From positions 1-29,996 of the forward strand of contig DAVH01000014.1 in assembly GCA_002508545.1 (NCBI GenBank): 29,996 nt of DNA. The letters are read 5' to 3'. Shown here piece by piece: positions 1 to 7,037 of this stretch. The first letter of the stretch is position 1; each line of letters begins with the position of its first letter. The DNA is from Methanomassiliicoccus sp. UBA6. Lineage in GTDB: Archaea > Thermoplasmatota > Thermoplasmata > Methanomassiliicoccales > Methanomassiliicoccaceae. The translations under genes and the position numbers were made by a program. The notes under the pieces were generated by a model. That model was given only the letters and a program-made list of their open reading frames with translations, made no database searches and had not been told where the DNA came from.

Positions 1-625
1 CGTAGCCCACCGAGGTGGGCACCCCGATCACCGGGACGTCCGCGAGCGAGGCGACCAACGAGGCCAGCGCCCCCTCCATCCCGGCGACCACGATCAGCGC
101 GTCGACCCCCTGGGCGAGCATCTTCTCCAGGGGATCGAGGAAGCGGTGCAGCCCGGCGATCCCGACGTCGTAGGCCACCACTACTTCCACCCCCATGGCC
201 TCGGCCACGACCCTGGCCTCCTCGGCCACCCGGACGTCCGAGGTGCCCGCGGCCAGTATGCCTATGAGGCCTCTCGGCGCCGGCCGGGGGCGGCGGTCGA
301 CGATGATCATCGACGCCGCCTTCTCGTAACGCACGATGTCGTCCCCAAGGGCCGAGCGCACCGCCTCCAGGTGCCCCACGCCCGCCCGGGAGACGATCAG
401 GTGGTCCTTGTCCTGGATGGCCTGGGACACTATTTCCGCGAGGACCGCAGGGGTCTTGCTCTCCCCGTAGATGACCTCGGGGACGTCCTTGCGCTCGCAC
501 CGGCGGGGATCGAACAGCGTGTGCTCCCCTATCTTCCGGATATAATCCAGACGCAGCTGCCGCTCCGCCTCGTCCGCGTCCAGCTCCCCCTTCCTGTAGC
601 GTTCCAGCACGTCCCTGATGGTCAT
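1..625 (-). CDS. larB: LarB, pyridinium-3,5-biscarboxylate mononucleotide synthase (3' end missing)
   Basis: LarB carboxylates and hydrolyses nicotinate adenine dinucleotide, the first step of the nickel-pincer nucleotide cofactor used by lactate racemase-like enzymes. Reading the complement gives a start at MTIRDVLERYRKGELDADEA and a typical LarB N-terminal helical part. A PurE-like Rossmann domain follows, with the GILAAGTSD segment, then AYDVGIAGLHR, then VVAGMEGALASLVA and GVPTSVGY at the window edge. About 208 codons are present; the C-terminal end, some tens of residues in this family, lies outside the window. A TATA-like box at 650-657 sits about 28 bases before the ATG, so the mRNA is probably leaderless. 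larE lies about 1.2 kb away on the opposite strand, which supports the assignment. The family call is firm. Confidence 0.93.
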   Translation of the reverse strand, partial: MTIRDVLERYRKGELDADEAERQLRLDYIRKIGEHTLFDPRRCERKDVPEVIYGESKTPAVLAEIVSQAIQDKDHLIVSRAGVGHLEAVRSALGDDIVRYEKAASMIIVDRRPRPAPRGLIGILAAGTSDVRVAEEARVVAEAMGVEVVVAYDVGIAGLHRFLDPLEKMLAQGVDALIVVAGMEGALASLVASLADVPVIGVPTSVGY

Positions 626-649
626 TGCCATCCCGCATTGGCTGTTCCG

Positions 650-657
650 CTTATATG
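650..657 (-). promoter_or_regulatory. TATA-like box for larB
   Basis: The complement reads CATATAAG, centred about 28 bases upstream of the larB ATG. This is the archaeal TATA spacing expected for a leaderless transcript. It is inferred from sequence only. Confidence 0.5.
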
Positions 658-803
658 TTCTGCCTCCCCGGGGACGATGGGAGTTCACCTTCTCCCGGTC
701 ACGCCTGCCCGGCCGCGCGTCCGAATCCCCGACCGCGCCGACCGCCATGACGGAGTGGCCAGGCATCATGAGAAATAGTGGTCGCTCTGAAAAGGCCGAT
801 ATA

Positions 804-1127
804 ATGACCAAGGTAACGGCATGCCTGGAGAAGGACCTCCCGCCGGGCACCATGATCAATATCGGCCTCATGGGGCGCACGGTCCTCCTGACCAACGCCG
901 GCGGCCGGTTCTATGCCGTGGACGGGCTGTGCCCGGACGAGGGCGCCAACCTCGCCGACGGCGTCCTCACGGGCCACGTTCTGAGATGTCCCTTGCACGG
1001 CTCGGAATTTGACATCAGGACCGGGAAGCTGATAAAGGAGCCATGGAAAGGAGCGCACAAGCCTCTCGCGCTCCGCTCGTACCCGGTGAGCGTGGAGGCC
1101 GGGTGCGTGAATGTCGATGTTCTGTGA
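804..1127 (+). CDS. Small Rieske-type [2Fe-2S] protein with an altered first ligand box
   Basis: This 107-residue protein has the size and order of a soluble Rieske-type ferredoxin (NirD/BphF-like). It shows an N-terminal beta region, GGRFYAVDGLCPDEGANL, then LRCPLHGSEFDIRTG and a beta-rich C-terminus. The Rieske cluster normally uses C-x-H and C-x2-H. Here the second box is intact (C62, H65) but the first reads C43-P-D45, so the first histidine is replaced by aspartate (codon 936-938). Such proteins pass electrons to oxygenases or reductases; no partner is adjacent. The start at 804 places the first strand correctly; upstream in-frame codons back to 618 overlap the larB promoter and look non-coding. 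Whether a cluster binds normally is unknown. The fold call is firm; the partner is not known. Confidence 0.82.
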   Translation: MTKVTACLEKDLPPGTMINIGLMGRTVLLTNAGGRFYAVDGLCPDEGANLADGVLTGHVLRCPLHGSEFDIRTGKLIKEPWKGAHKPLALRSYPVSVEAGCVNVDVL

Positions 1128-1144
1128 TCGAGGGGGCTCGCCCC

Positions 1145-1609
1145 CTAGCCCTTCAAGATGGGCTCGATGCGCGAGGACCTGAACAGCTCCTCCTCGGTCC
1201 TCTCGAACTCCGAGGTGATCCTCCTTATCTCCTCGTCGGTAAAGTAGTCCTTGGCGGTATCGAACAGCGTGCTCTCCTCTGAATCGACGTGGTGCTGTAC
1301 CAGGAAGCGGAACACCTGCAGCTTGGCCTGCCACACCTCATCGTCAACGACCCTCTCCTGCAGCTCGTTCATCAGCATCTTGGCCACATGATGCTCCTGC
1401 TCATGCCGCAGGGCCATGGACCTCGGTATGGCGTCCAGCTCCTCGAAGGCCCGATAGATGGACTGCTCTTCCGCGTTCATGTGGGCGAGGATGCGGAGGG
1501 TCAGGTCATCCATGCTGCGCCTGTGGAGAGCTGAGTCCGCTCCGACCAGATCGTCCACCAGGCCAAGCAGGACCTTGTGCTCTTCCCTTATCTTGCCGAA
1601 CAGGTCCAT
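1145..1609 (-). CDS. Hemerythrin-like HHE cation-binding protein (first of three)
   Basis: The product is a four-helix-bundle protein of the HHE/hemerythrin family, about 154 residues, which binds a di-iron centre and may sense or carry oxygen or store iron. Likely ligands are H11 (REEHK), H43 with E47/E48 (HMNAEEQ), H73/H74 (EHHVAK) and H107 with E111 (HHVDSEE). I chose the ATG at 1609 because the domain begins there (MDLFGKIREEH) and GAGGGA lies a few bases upstream. ATGs at 1654 and 1636 and a TTG at 1672 would add a basic, poorly conserved leader. The AATAAATA stretch near 1642-1652 is better read as the TATA box. The partner and ligand are not evident from the neighbours. Confidence 0.82.
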   Translation of the reverse strand: MDLFGKIREEHKVLLGLVDDLVGADSALHRRSMDDLTLRILAHMNAEEQSIYRAFEELDAIPRSMALRHEQEHHVAKMLMNELQERVVDDEVWQAKLQVFRFLVQHHVDSEESTLFDTAKDYFTDEEIRRITSEFERTEEELFRSSRIEPILKG

Positions 1610-1760
1610 GGCGTCCCTCAGAGGGGGACGTCGCATCCGGCCGTATTTATTCATTGGCCCCTGCCCGCCCAACTAATGGTCTGGCGGACCGGGCATAGGC
1701 CCGCTGCTTGGACCCAAGCGGCCTGACCGCCCTCCCACGGTCCAGGGCTCGGAGTGAACG

Positions 1761-1768
1761 ATTATTAA
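1761..1768 (+). promoter_or_regulatory. TATA-like box for larE
   Basis: ATTATTAA lies about 26 bases before the larE ATG, consistent with a leaderless archaeal promoter. Confidence 0.5.
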
Positions 1769-1790
1769 GGGGCGGGGACCATGACCGCGC

Positions 1791-2600
1791 ATGAACGGTC
1801 CGGACCGTCTCAGGAGGCTTCGCCAGGTCATCGGCCGCATGGACAGGGTGGCGGTGGCCTACTCCGGGGGAGTGGACAGCACCCTCCTGCTCAGGGTCGC
1901 CCGGGATGAGCTGGGAGCAGGGGTCTCGGCCATAATCTGCGATGCTGGCCTGATGCCCTCCGGCGAGGTCGAGGACGCCGTGCGCGCCGCCCGCGACCTG
2001 GGGGTGGAGCCTATGATCGTGAAGGTCGATCCGTTCGCTCACCCGCGCATAGTCAGCAATCCTCCGGACCGGTGCTACCACTGCAAGAGGATCATCTTCG
2101 AGGAAATAGGAAAGGCCGCGGCGTCGGTGGGCGTCGAGATCGTCGCCGACGGCACCCACGCTGGCGACCGCAGCGGCGACCGCCCGGGCATCAGGGCGCT
2201 GCGGGAGCTGGGGGTGCGGTCACCCCTGGCCGAGGCGGGGATGGACAAGGAGGACATCAGGGAGGCCTCCCGGGAGCTGGGCCTGCCAACGGCGCTGAAG
2301 CCCTCCTCGCCCTGCCTGGCGACCAGGATACCGTTCAACGAGGCCATCACTCCGGAAAAGCTCCGGCAGGTTGACGAGGCGGAGCGCCTGCTCCGGGACC
2401 TCGGCTACCGGCAGGCGCGGGTGCGGCACCATGGCCTGATCGCCCGGGTCGAGGTGGAGCCGAGGCTGCTGGCGAGGGCGGTGGAGGACCGAGAGGTCAT
2501 CCTCTCCGGGCTCAACGCGCTCGGCTTCGTGTATGTCGCTTTGGACCTCGTAGGGTTCAGGTCGGGGAGCATGTCCGAGGCCCTGGACCGTCAGGCATGA
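1791..2600 (+). CDS. larE: LarE, ATP-dependent sacrificial sulfur transferase
   Basis: LarE adenylates a carboxylate of pyridinium-3,5-biscarboxylate mononucleotide and transfers sulfur to make the dithiocarboxylate that LarC loads with nickel. The 269-residue protein has the PP-loop SGGVDS at 25-30 near the N-terminus. A CxxC pair follows (C95, C98 in RCYHCK). The SSPCLATRIPF box carries C175, which aligns with the sacrificial cysteine known in Lactobacillus LarE. LarE proteins lacking this cysteine use a [4Fe-4S] cluster instead, so this one is predicted to be the sacrificial type. Length is normal for the family. It probably works with the larB at the window start; larA and larC are not in the window. 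Confidence 0.92.
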   Translation: MNGPDRLRRLRQVIGRMDRVAVAYSGGVDSTLLLRVARDELGAGVSAIICDAGLMPSGEVEDAVRAARDLGVEPMIVKVDPFAHPRIVSNPPDRCYHCKRIIFEEIGKAAASVGVEIVADGTHAGDRSGDRPGIRALRELGVRSPLAEAGMDKEDIREASRELGLPTALKPSSPCLATRIPFNEAITPEKLRQVDEAERLLRDLGYRQARVRHHGLIARVEVEPRLLARAVEDREVILSGLNALGFVYVALDLVGFRSGSMSEALDRQA

Positions 2601-2651
2601 TGTCGCTCCGCCCCAGGCGGCGCCGGCGGCCCGAGCGGCCTGCTGGCGAGG

Positions 2652-2661
2652 AATAAACATA
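2652..2661 (+). promoter_or_regulatory. TATA-like box for second HHE gene
   Basis: AATAAACATA lies about 31 bases upstream of the ATG at 2688, in the short gap after larE, so the HHE gene probably has its own promoter. Confidence 0.45.
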
Positions 2662-2687
2662 AGTCCCTCGCACACCAATCATCAACC

Positions 2688-3251
2688 ATGCGCATCATGA
2701 TCACCCTCCTGTCCTATGATCATGGCATCCTCCGACAGGTACTGGATGTCGTTTCCGACATGGCCGCGGAGGGCACGCTCGATCAGCATCGCGATATCAT
2801 GCCCGAGGTCTCGCGGTTCTTCTTGGACTTCATGGACAGGTACCATCACGGAAGGGAGGAGAAGTTCGTGTTCCCTGCCGCCACCGACTCCCCCGAGCGC
2901 ATCAGGGCGATGATCCCCGAGCTGATCGATGAGCACCGGACCGCCCGGTCCTTCGCCCTGGCCATCGCCGACAACGTGGCCGACTGGGACACCGGACCGT
3001 TGGCCGAGAACATCAGGGACCTGGCGGCGCACATGATGCACCATATCAAGGAAGAGGAGGACTTCGTGTTCCCGGGGATGGAAGGGGCCTTGGAGGGGGA
3101 CCGGGACCTGGACATATTCGAGCAGTCCCAGGCGTTCATAAGGGAGGAGTTCGGGGAGGACTTTCCCAAGAGGGCGGAGGACTTCGCCAACCGGCTACAG
3201 GACAAGGTGTGGGGCGAGGGGGTCATCAAGTATCCCTCGACCAGAGGCTGA
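2688..3251 (+). CDS. Hemerythrin-like HHE protein (second of three)
   Basis: This 187-residue HHE-domain protein shows histidine and acid ligands in the expected helix order. They are H12 (SYDHG), H53/H54 with E57/E58 (YHHGREEKFVFP), H83 near DEHRTA, and H117/H118 with E121-E123 (HHIKEEEDFVFP). The repeated EEKFVFP and EEDFVFP segments are typical of this family. A C-terminal extension of about 45 residues, rich in charge and ending KYPSTRG, follows the domain. The protein is only distantly similar to the HHE product at 1145-1609, so they are not a recent duplication. The likely role is non-heme iron binding, oxygen or nitric oxide handling, or iron storage; the substrate is not known. Confidence 0.88.
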   Translation: MRIMITLLSYDHGILRQVLDVVSDMAAEGTLDQHRDIMPEVSRFFLDFMDRYHHGREEKFVFPAATDSPERIRAMIPELIDEHRTARSFALAIADNVADWDTGPLAENIRDLAAHMMHHIKEEEDFVFPGMEGALEGDRDLDIFEQSQAFIREEFGEDFPKRAEDFANRLQDKVWGEGVIKYPSTRG

Positions 3252-3302
3252 TCCGGCAGCTGGCCCTGACGCGAACGGCATCGCCATGCCGATGATTTAG
3301 TG

Positions 3303-3306
3303 AAAA
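3303..3306 (-). terminator. T-tract after tRNA-Ser
   Basis: Just past the encoded CCA, the complement reads CCTTTTCAC. A short T run like this commonly ends archaeal tRNA transcripts. Confidence 0.4.
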
Positions 3307-3309
3307 GGA

Positions 3310-3416
3310 TGGCGCCGAGGGAGAGATTTGAACTCCCGTGGCGGAGACCGCCAGTGGTTCGCTCGGAGATCTCGTTCTTTCGAGACCACCGCCTTACCGG
3401 GCTAGACTACCTCGGC
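3310..3416 (-). tRNA. tRNA-Ser (anticodon CGA) with a 19-nt intron and encoded CCA
   Basis: The complement folds as a class II tRNA. The acceptor stem pairs GCCGAGG with CCTCGGC, with discriminator G and CCA encoded at 3310-3312. A three-pair D stem surrounds AGCCCGGTAA, the anticodon stem is GTGGT/ACCAC, the long variable arm is TGGCG/CGCCA, and the T arm is GGGAG-TTCAAAT-CTCTC. The long variable arm, discriminator G and anticodon CGA (3380-3382) identify serine, reading UCG. Between GTGGT and ACCAC there are 26 bases instead of 7. A 4-bp helix CTCG/CGAG flanked by 3-base bulges AAA and CGA forms the bulge-helix-bulge motif that archaeal splicing endonuclease cuts. This places a 19-nt intron at 3360-3378, at the usual 37/38 site. 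Confidence 0.95.
3360..3378 (-). other. tRNA-Ser intron (bulge-helix-bulge)
   Basis: This 19-nt intron lies between positions 37 and 38 of tRNA-Ser(CGA). Removing it leaves the normal 7-base loop CTCGAAA. The two exon-intron junctions fall two bases into each 3-base bulge, as in canonical archaeal splice sites. Confidence 0.88.
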
Positions 3417-3440
3417 CTTGGGTATGGCAGAATCGTAACC

Positions 3441-3450
3441 ACATATAAGT
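3441..3450. promoter_or_regulatory. Shared TATA region between tRNA-Ser and the ubiquitin-like gene
   Basis: ACATATAAGT reads as a TATA-like box on both strands. On the complement it is 25 to 34 bases from the tRNA 5' end at 3416. On the plus strand it predicts transcription starting near 3472, just before the Shine-Dalgarno sequence of the gene at 3496. Confidence 0.55.
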
Positions 3451-3495
3451 CATTTCCTAAGCTAAAAGGCACTATCGGGCGGAGGAGGCTCACCG

Positions 3496-3768
3496 ATGCG
3501 CGTTCGAACGGGGTTGGGCGGGAGACGAGGGCAAACGATGAAATCCCCGTTCTCCATCCAAGAGGCGATGAGGATCAAGGTCGAGGCGGGAGGCAGCAGG
3601 GAAGAGCTCGAGATGCCGGAGAACGCGTCCTCCATGGACCTCCTCGCCCGGCTCGGCCTCCTGCCGGACGCGCACCTCGTTCTCAGGGATGGAACGCCCA
3701 TCCCCATCGACGAGAGGCTGAACGACGAGGATCGCCTGAAGGTGATCAAGGTAGCCTCGGGAGGATGA
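3496..3768 (+). CDS. Ubiquitin-like small modifier / sulfur-carrier protein ending in Gly-Gly
   Basis: This 90-residue protein has a beta-grasp pattern: MRIKVEAGG as first strand, a helix around SSMDLLARLGL, HLVLRDGTPIPIDERL, then DRLKVIKVASGG. The terminal Gly-Gly is the conjugation or thiocarboxylation site of SAMP, MoaD, ThiS and Urm1 proteins. It could modify proteins or carry sulfur for tRNA thiolation, molybdopterin or thiamine. No E1 enzyme is adjacent. The start at 3496 is supported by GGAGGAGG seven bases upstream. It gives about 24 residues before the first strand; starts at 3538 (preceded by GAGGG) or 3568 would give the more usual shorter form. The beta-grasp family call is firm; the specific role is open. 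Confidence 0.85.
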   Translation: MRVRTGLGGRRGQTMKSPFSIQEAMRIKVEAGGSREELEMPENASSMDLLARLGLLPDAHLVLRDGTPIPIDERLNDEDRLKVIKVASGG

Positions 3769-3835
3769 CACCTTCCAGTCGTCGCATTATCGGCAGGCCA
3801 CATCCTCTCTGAACGTATGTATCGGACCAGAAAGG

Positions 3836-3843
3836 TTTATAAG
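3836..3843 (+). promoter_or_regulatory. Strong TATA box upstream of dnaG
   Basis: TTTATAAG preceded by AAAGG is close to the archaeal BRE-TATA consensus. Transcription would start near 3866, almost 200 bases before the dnaG ATG, which is unusually long for this window. Confidence 0.6.
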
Positions 3844-3865
3844 CATCATTAGCCACTATCGGGGA

Positions 3866-4062
3866 CGAAACGACTTCCTCACAAGACTGATTTCATGCTC
3901 ACTATCATCATCACAGCTCGCCGTGAAGCGAGCAGCATAGTAGAAACCCCAGCCTCGCCCAGGATTGAAACGGGCACCCGGCCGGGTAAACGTAGTGGAT
4001 AGAACAGCGTGCGCTCTAGTCGGCAGGACAGTCGTTTTCGAGACATATGAGGTGTAACCATA
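3866..4062 (+). other. Long structured leader of dnaG or a separate small RNA
   Basis: Between the predicted transcription start and dnaG lie about 200 bases with no recognised gene. They contain a perfect hairpin GCTCGC-CGTGAA-GCGAGC (about 3916-3933) and a GC-rich palindrome ACCCGGCCGGGT. A 35-codon reading frame runs from the ATG at 3895 to the TAG ending at 4002. A GAGGTG Shine-Dalgarno lies about 8 bases before the dnaG ATG. I could not match the stretch to SRP RNA, RNase P RNA, or a C/D guide RNA with proper C and D boxes. It may be a regulatory leader, a leader peptide, or an independent non-coding RNA. Confidence 0.4.
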
Positions 4063-5505
4063 ATGAACATCGATCCTAGCACTACCAAGTACATGATCAA
4101 GGCCCGACTCCAGGCCGACGGAATCGTGGAGAAGCCAGATGTGGTAGGTGCGATCTTCGGCCAGACCGAGGGGCTGCTGGGCGACGAGCTTGATCTCAGG
4201 GACCTGCAGAAGAGCGGCCGTATAGGCCGCATCGAGGTCGAGGTCAGCTCGAAGCAGGGCAAGTCCGACGGCGAGGTGCTCATCCCATCAAGCCTGGACC
4301 AGGTCGAGACGGTCATTCTGGCCTCCGCCCTGGAGACCATCGACCGGGTGGGGCCGTGCAAGGCCAAGATCTCCGTGCTCAGCATTGAGGACGTCCGCAT
4401 CACCAAGAGGTCCAAGATCATCGAGAGGGCCAGGGAGCTGCTCACTGACCTGATAAAGCAGTCCAAGACCTCCGGCATCGACCTCACCGAGAGCGTCCGG
4501 CAGAGCGTGCAGACCGAGGAGATCATCACCTACGGCAAGGACCACCTTCCCGCCGGGCCGAACGTCCAGGACAGCGACGCCATCATCGTGGTGGAGGGCC
4601 GCTCCGATGTGCTCAACCTTCTCAAGTCGGGCATCAAGAACGCCATCGCCGTGGAGGGCACCAACGTCCCGAAGACGGTCATGGACCTCAGCAAGGAGAG
4701 GGTCATCACCGCGTTCGTGGACGGCGACCGTGGCGGCGAGCTGATCCTCCGTGAGCTGTTCCAGGTGGCCGAGGTCGACTTCGTGGCCCGCGCCCCGCGG
4801 GGCATGGAGGTCGAGGAGCTCACCCAGAAGCAGATCATGAAGTGCCTCCGGAACAAGATCCCCGGCGAGCAGTTCATGGAGATGTACGGGATGACCTCCG
4901 AGAACGGCAAGGCCGCCGAGGCCCGCGAGGAGCGTGCTCCCAAGGAGCCACAGAAGGAGAGGGAGTACCGCGAGCCCAAGGAGCAGCGGGAGGAGGCCCA
5001 GGAGGCCAAGCCCCAGGAGCGCCCGCAGGAGAGGGCTGAGCGCCCCCACCGGGAGCCCCGCGAGCGCCGCCCCAGGGAGCAGCGCGAGGCCCGGGAGCCC
5101 CGCGAGCCGGCCAAGGAGCTGCCGGCGGTGGAGCCGATGGCCGAGCTGCCGGAACGGGCCGTGGCGGAGGAGCCGCAGGCGGAGGCCGAGCCGACCAAGA
5201 AGCTGTCGGAGGCCCAGACGCAGTACAAGACGATCATCAACGAGCTGGCCACCACCTCCAAGGCCAAGATCCTCGACGTCTCCGGTGCTGTCATCAAGGA
5301 GGTCCCGGTCAGGGACCTGGTGAACACCCTGAAGAGCAACGCCAAGGGAGTGAACGCAGTAGTGTTCGACGGCATCGTGACCCAGAGGATCCTGGACATC
5401 GCCGCCGACAACAAGATCGCCACCATCGTGGGCACCAAGATGGGCAACATCACCAAGCAGCCCGCCTCGGTGGAGGTCTGGACCAGGGAAGACCTGAACG
5501 AATGA
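4063..5505 (+). CDS. dnaG: Archaeal DnaG primase (Toprim), exosome-associated
   Basis: Archaeal DnaG is a Toprim-fold protein that binds the RNA exosome and has primase activity. The N-terminal domain opens with STTKYMIKARLQADGIVEKP and includes IFGQTEGLLGDELDLRDLQKS, both characteristic. The Toprim core follows: E178 in VVEGRSDVLNLL, and D220-x-D222 in FVDGDRGG. Residues about 280 to 385 form a low-complexity linker rich in Glu, Arg and Pro. A conserved C-terminal domain resumes at about 386 (AQTQYKTIINEL) and ends EVWTREDLNE. At 480 residues it is longer than most relatives because of the linker. The ATG at 4063 is supported by GAGGTG. The stop overlaps the next start by 4 bases, so the two are translationally coupled. 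Confidence 0.95.
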   Translation: MNIDPSTTKYMIKARLQADGIVEKPDVVGAIFGQTEGLLGDELDLRDLQKSGRIGRIEVEVSSKQGKSDGEVLIPSSLDQVETVILASALETIDRVGPCKAKISVLSIEDVRITKRSKIIERARELLTDLIKQSKTSGIDLTESVRQSVQTEEIITYGKDHLPAGPNVQDSDAIIVVEGRSDVLNLLKSGIKNAIAVEGTNVPKTVMDLSKERVITAFVDGDRGGELILRELFQVAEVDFVARAPRGMEVEELTQKQIMKCLRNKIPGEQFMEMYGMTSENGKAAEAREERAPKEPQKEREYREPKEQREEAQEAKPQERPQERAERPHREPRERRPREQREAREPREPAKELPAVEPMAELPERAVAEEPQAEAEPTKKLSEAQTQYKTIINELATTSKAKILDVSGAVIKEVPVRDLVNTLKSNAKGVNAVVFDGIVTQRILDIAADNKIATIVGTKMGNITKQPASVEVWTREDLNE

Positions 5506-7037
5506 GCGAGAAAGTGGACATCCGGAAGGAGGTGGACCTGGGGTCCATCTCCACAACCGCCGACATCCTGATACCGAAGGACCCTCTGGCCAGGGTCATC
5601 GGGCAGGATGAGGCGGTAGAGCTGGCGCGGATCGCCGCCAGGCAGAAGAGGAATCTCTTGCTGGTCGGCCCGCCCGGCACCGGAAAGTCGATGATCGCGC
5701 AGGCCCTCGCCCTCCACCTCCCGAAACCGCGCGAGGAGGTCCGCATCGTCCACAATCCCGAGAACCCCGAGAGGCCGCTGGTCGAGGTCAAGAGGGAGGA
5801 CGAGGTCCTCAGGGAGCGCGAGACCAGGGGCTCAGCGGTGGGAGAGCTCATCGACCCCGAGATCGCGCCGACCAGCGTGGCCGAGCGCCTCGGCTACCGC
5901 TGCCGGTCCTGCGGGGCGTATTCCAACGCCACGGAGCGCACCTGCCCCCGCTGCGAGAAGCCCAAGCTCGACACCGGGATGCAGGCAAACAATCCCTTCG
6001 GGGACCTTCTGGGCAACCTCATGGAATCGATGGCCACCGCCGCGCCCGGCCTGGCCGCCACCGGCAAGGAGAAGGTCACCACCACCCGGCGCCGGGGCGA
6101 CAAGGAAGAGGTCGTCGTCTTCGAGCGGGCGGGAGAGAAGATCAGGGTCCTGGACCAGGACGCGCTGGAGAAGCGCCGCGCCCTGGAGCGGCTCAGGCCC
6201 CACAAGGTTCTTGTTCCCCTGGAGCGGAACCCCTTCGTCCTGGCGACCGGGGCGTCGGAGACCGAGCTCCTGGGGGACGTCCGGCACGACCCCTTCGGCG
6301 GACATACCCAGCTGGGAACCCAGCCGTACGAGCGGGTCATCCCCGGCTCCATCCACGAGGCCCACGAGGGAGTGCTGTTCCTGGACGAGATATCCCATCT
6401 AGGGCAGCTGCAGAGGTTCATCCTCACCGCCTTGCAGGAAAAGCGCGCCCCCATCTCCGGCCGCAATCCCCAATCCTCGGGAGCATCGGTGCGGGTGGAT
6501 TCGGTCCCGGCGGACTTCATTCTCGTCGCCGCCTGCAACATCCAGGACCTGGAGCAGGTCCTCTCCCCGCTGCGCTCGAGGATCAACGGGGACGGTTACG
6601 AGGTGCTCGTGGAGACGTTCATGCCCGACACCGAGGCGAACCGCGCCAGTCTCGCGCAGTTCGTCGCCCAGGAGATCGCGGCGGACGCACGCATACCGCC
6701 CGCTTCGCGATCGGCGATCGAGGCCATCATCCGCGAGGCCAAGGCCCGGGCGAAGGTTATGGACGGGAAGGATAACTCCCTCACCCTCCGGCTCAGGGAG
6801 CTGGGCGGCCTGATCAGGTCGTCCGGGGACCTGGCGGTAGCGAGCGGCGACCCGCTGATCGAGGCCTGCCACGTGGCCGCGGCGCTGAAGAGGAGCCGGA
6901 CCGCCGAGGAGCAGATCAAGGAGCGCTACGGGACCTACATGAAGGGTCTGGGCACGGACATCTCCTCGGCCCAGAAGGAGAAGTCGCCGTACTACTTCTG
7001 GAACGAGCACATGCGCGACGACAAGGCCTACCAGTGA
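5502..7037 (+). CDS. LonB-like AAA+ ATPase with zinc ribbon and no protease domain
   Basis: The N-terminus (PKDPLARVIGQDEAVELARIAA, then Walker A GPPGTGKS at 56-63) is that of archaeal LonB. Walker B is VLFLDE at 291-296, sensor 1 is near N346 (VAACN), and an arginine-finger candidate lies in SPLRSRI around 358-360. Archaeal LonB normally has a two-helix membrane insert between Walker A and B, then a C-terminal S16 Ser-Lys protease domain. Here the insert position holds a zinc ribbon (C134, C137, C148, C151), with no convincing membrane helix. The protein stops at 511 residues after the ATPase lid, with no protease domain; the next gene is on the other strand. It may remodel nucleoprotein or RNA complexes together with DnaG, whose gene it overlaps by ATGA. 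Function is inferred. Confidence 0.85.
   Translation: MSEKVDIRKEVDLGSISTTADILIPKDPLARVIGQDEAVELARIAARQKRNLLLVGPPGTGKSMIAQALALHLPKPREEVRIVHNPENPERPLVEVKREDEVLRERETRGSAVGELIDPEIAPTSVAERLGYRCRSCGAYSNATERTCPRCEKPKLDTGMQANNPFGDLLGNLMESMATAAPGLAATGKEKVTTTRRRGDKEEVVVFERAGEKIRVLDQDALEKRRALERLRPHKVLVPLERNPFVLATGASETELLGDVRHDPFGGHTQLGTQPYERVIPGSIHEAHEGVLFLDEISHLGQLQRFILTALQEKRAPISGRNPQSSGASVRVDSVPADFILVAACNIQDLEQVLSPLRSRINGDGYEVLVETFMPDTEANRASLAQFVAQEIAADARIPPASRSAIEAIIREAKARAKVMDGKDNSLTLRLRELGGLIRSSGDLAVASGDPLIEACHVAAALKRSRTAEEQIKERYGTYMKGLGTDISSAQKEKSPYYFWNEHMRDDKAYQ

Noticed and set aside
3860..4062. SRP RNA, RNase P RNA or C/D guide RNA upstream of dnaG
   Set aside because: The span is too short for the first two and lacks their conserved cores. 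On neither strand do C and D boxes occur in the right order.
4288..5556. A 422-codon open frame on the minus strand opposite dnaG
   Set aside because: It is antisense to a certain gene in high-GC sequence, where stop codons are rare. Its translation is rich in Leu, Gly and His in a repeating way, with no recognisable domain.
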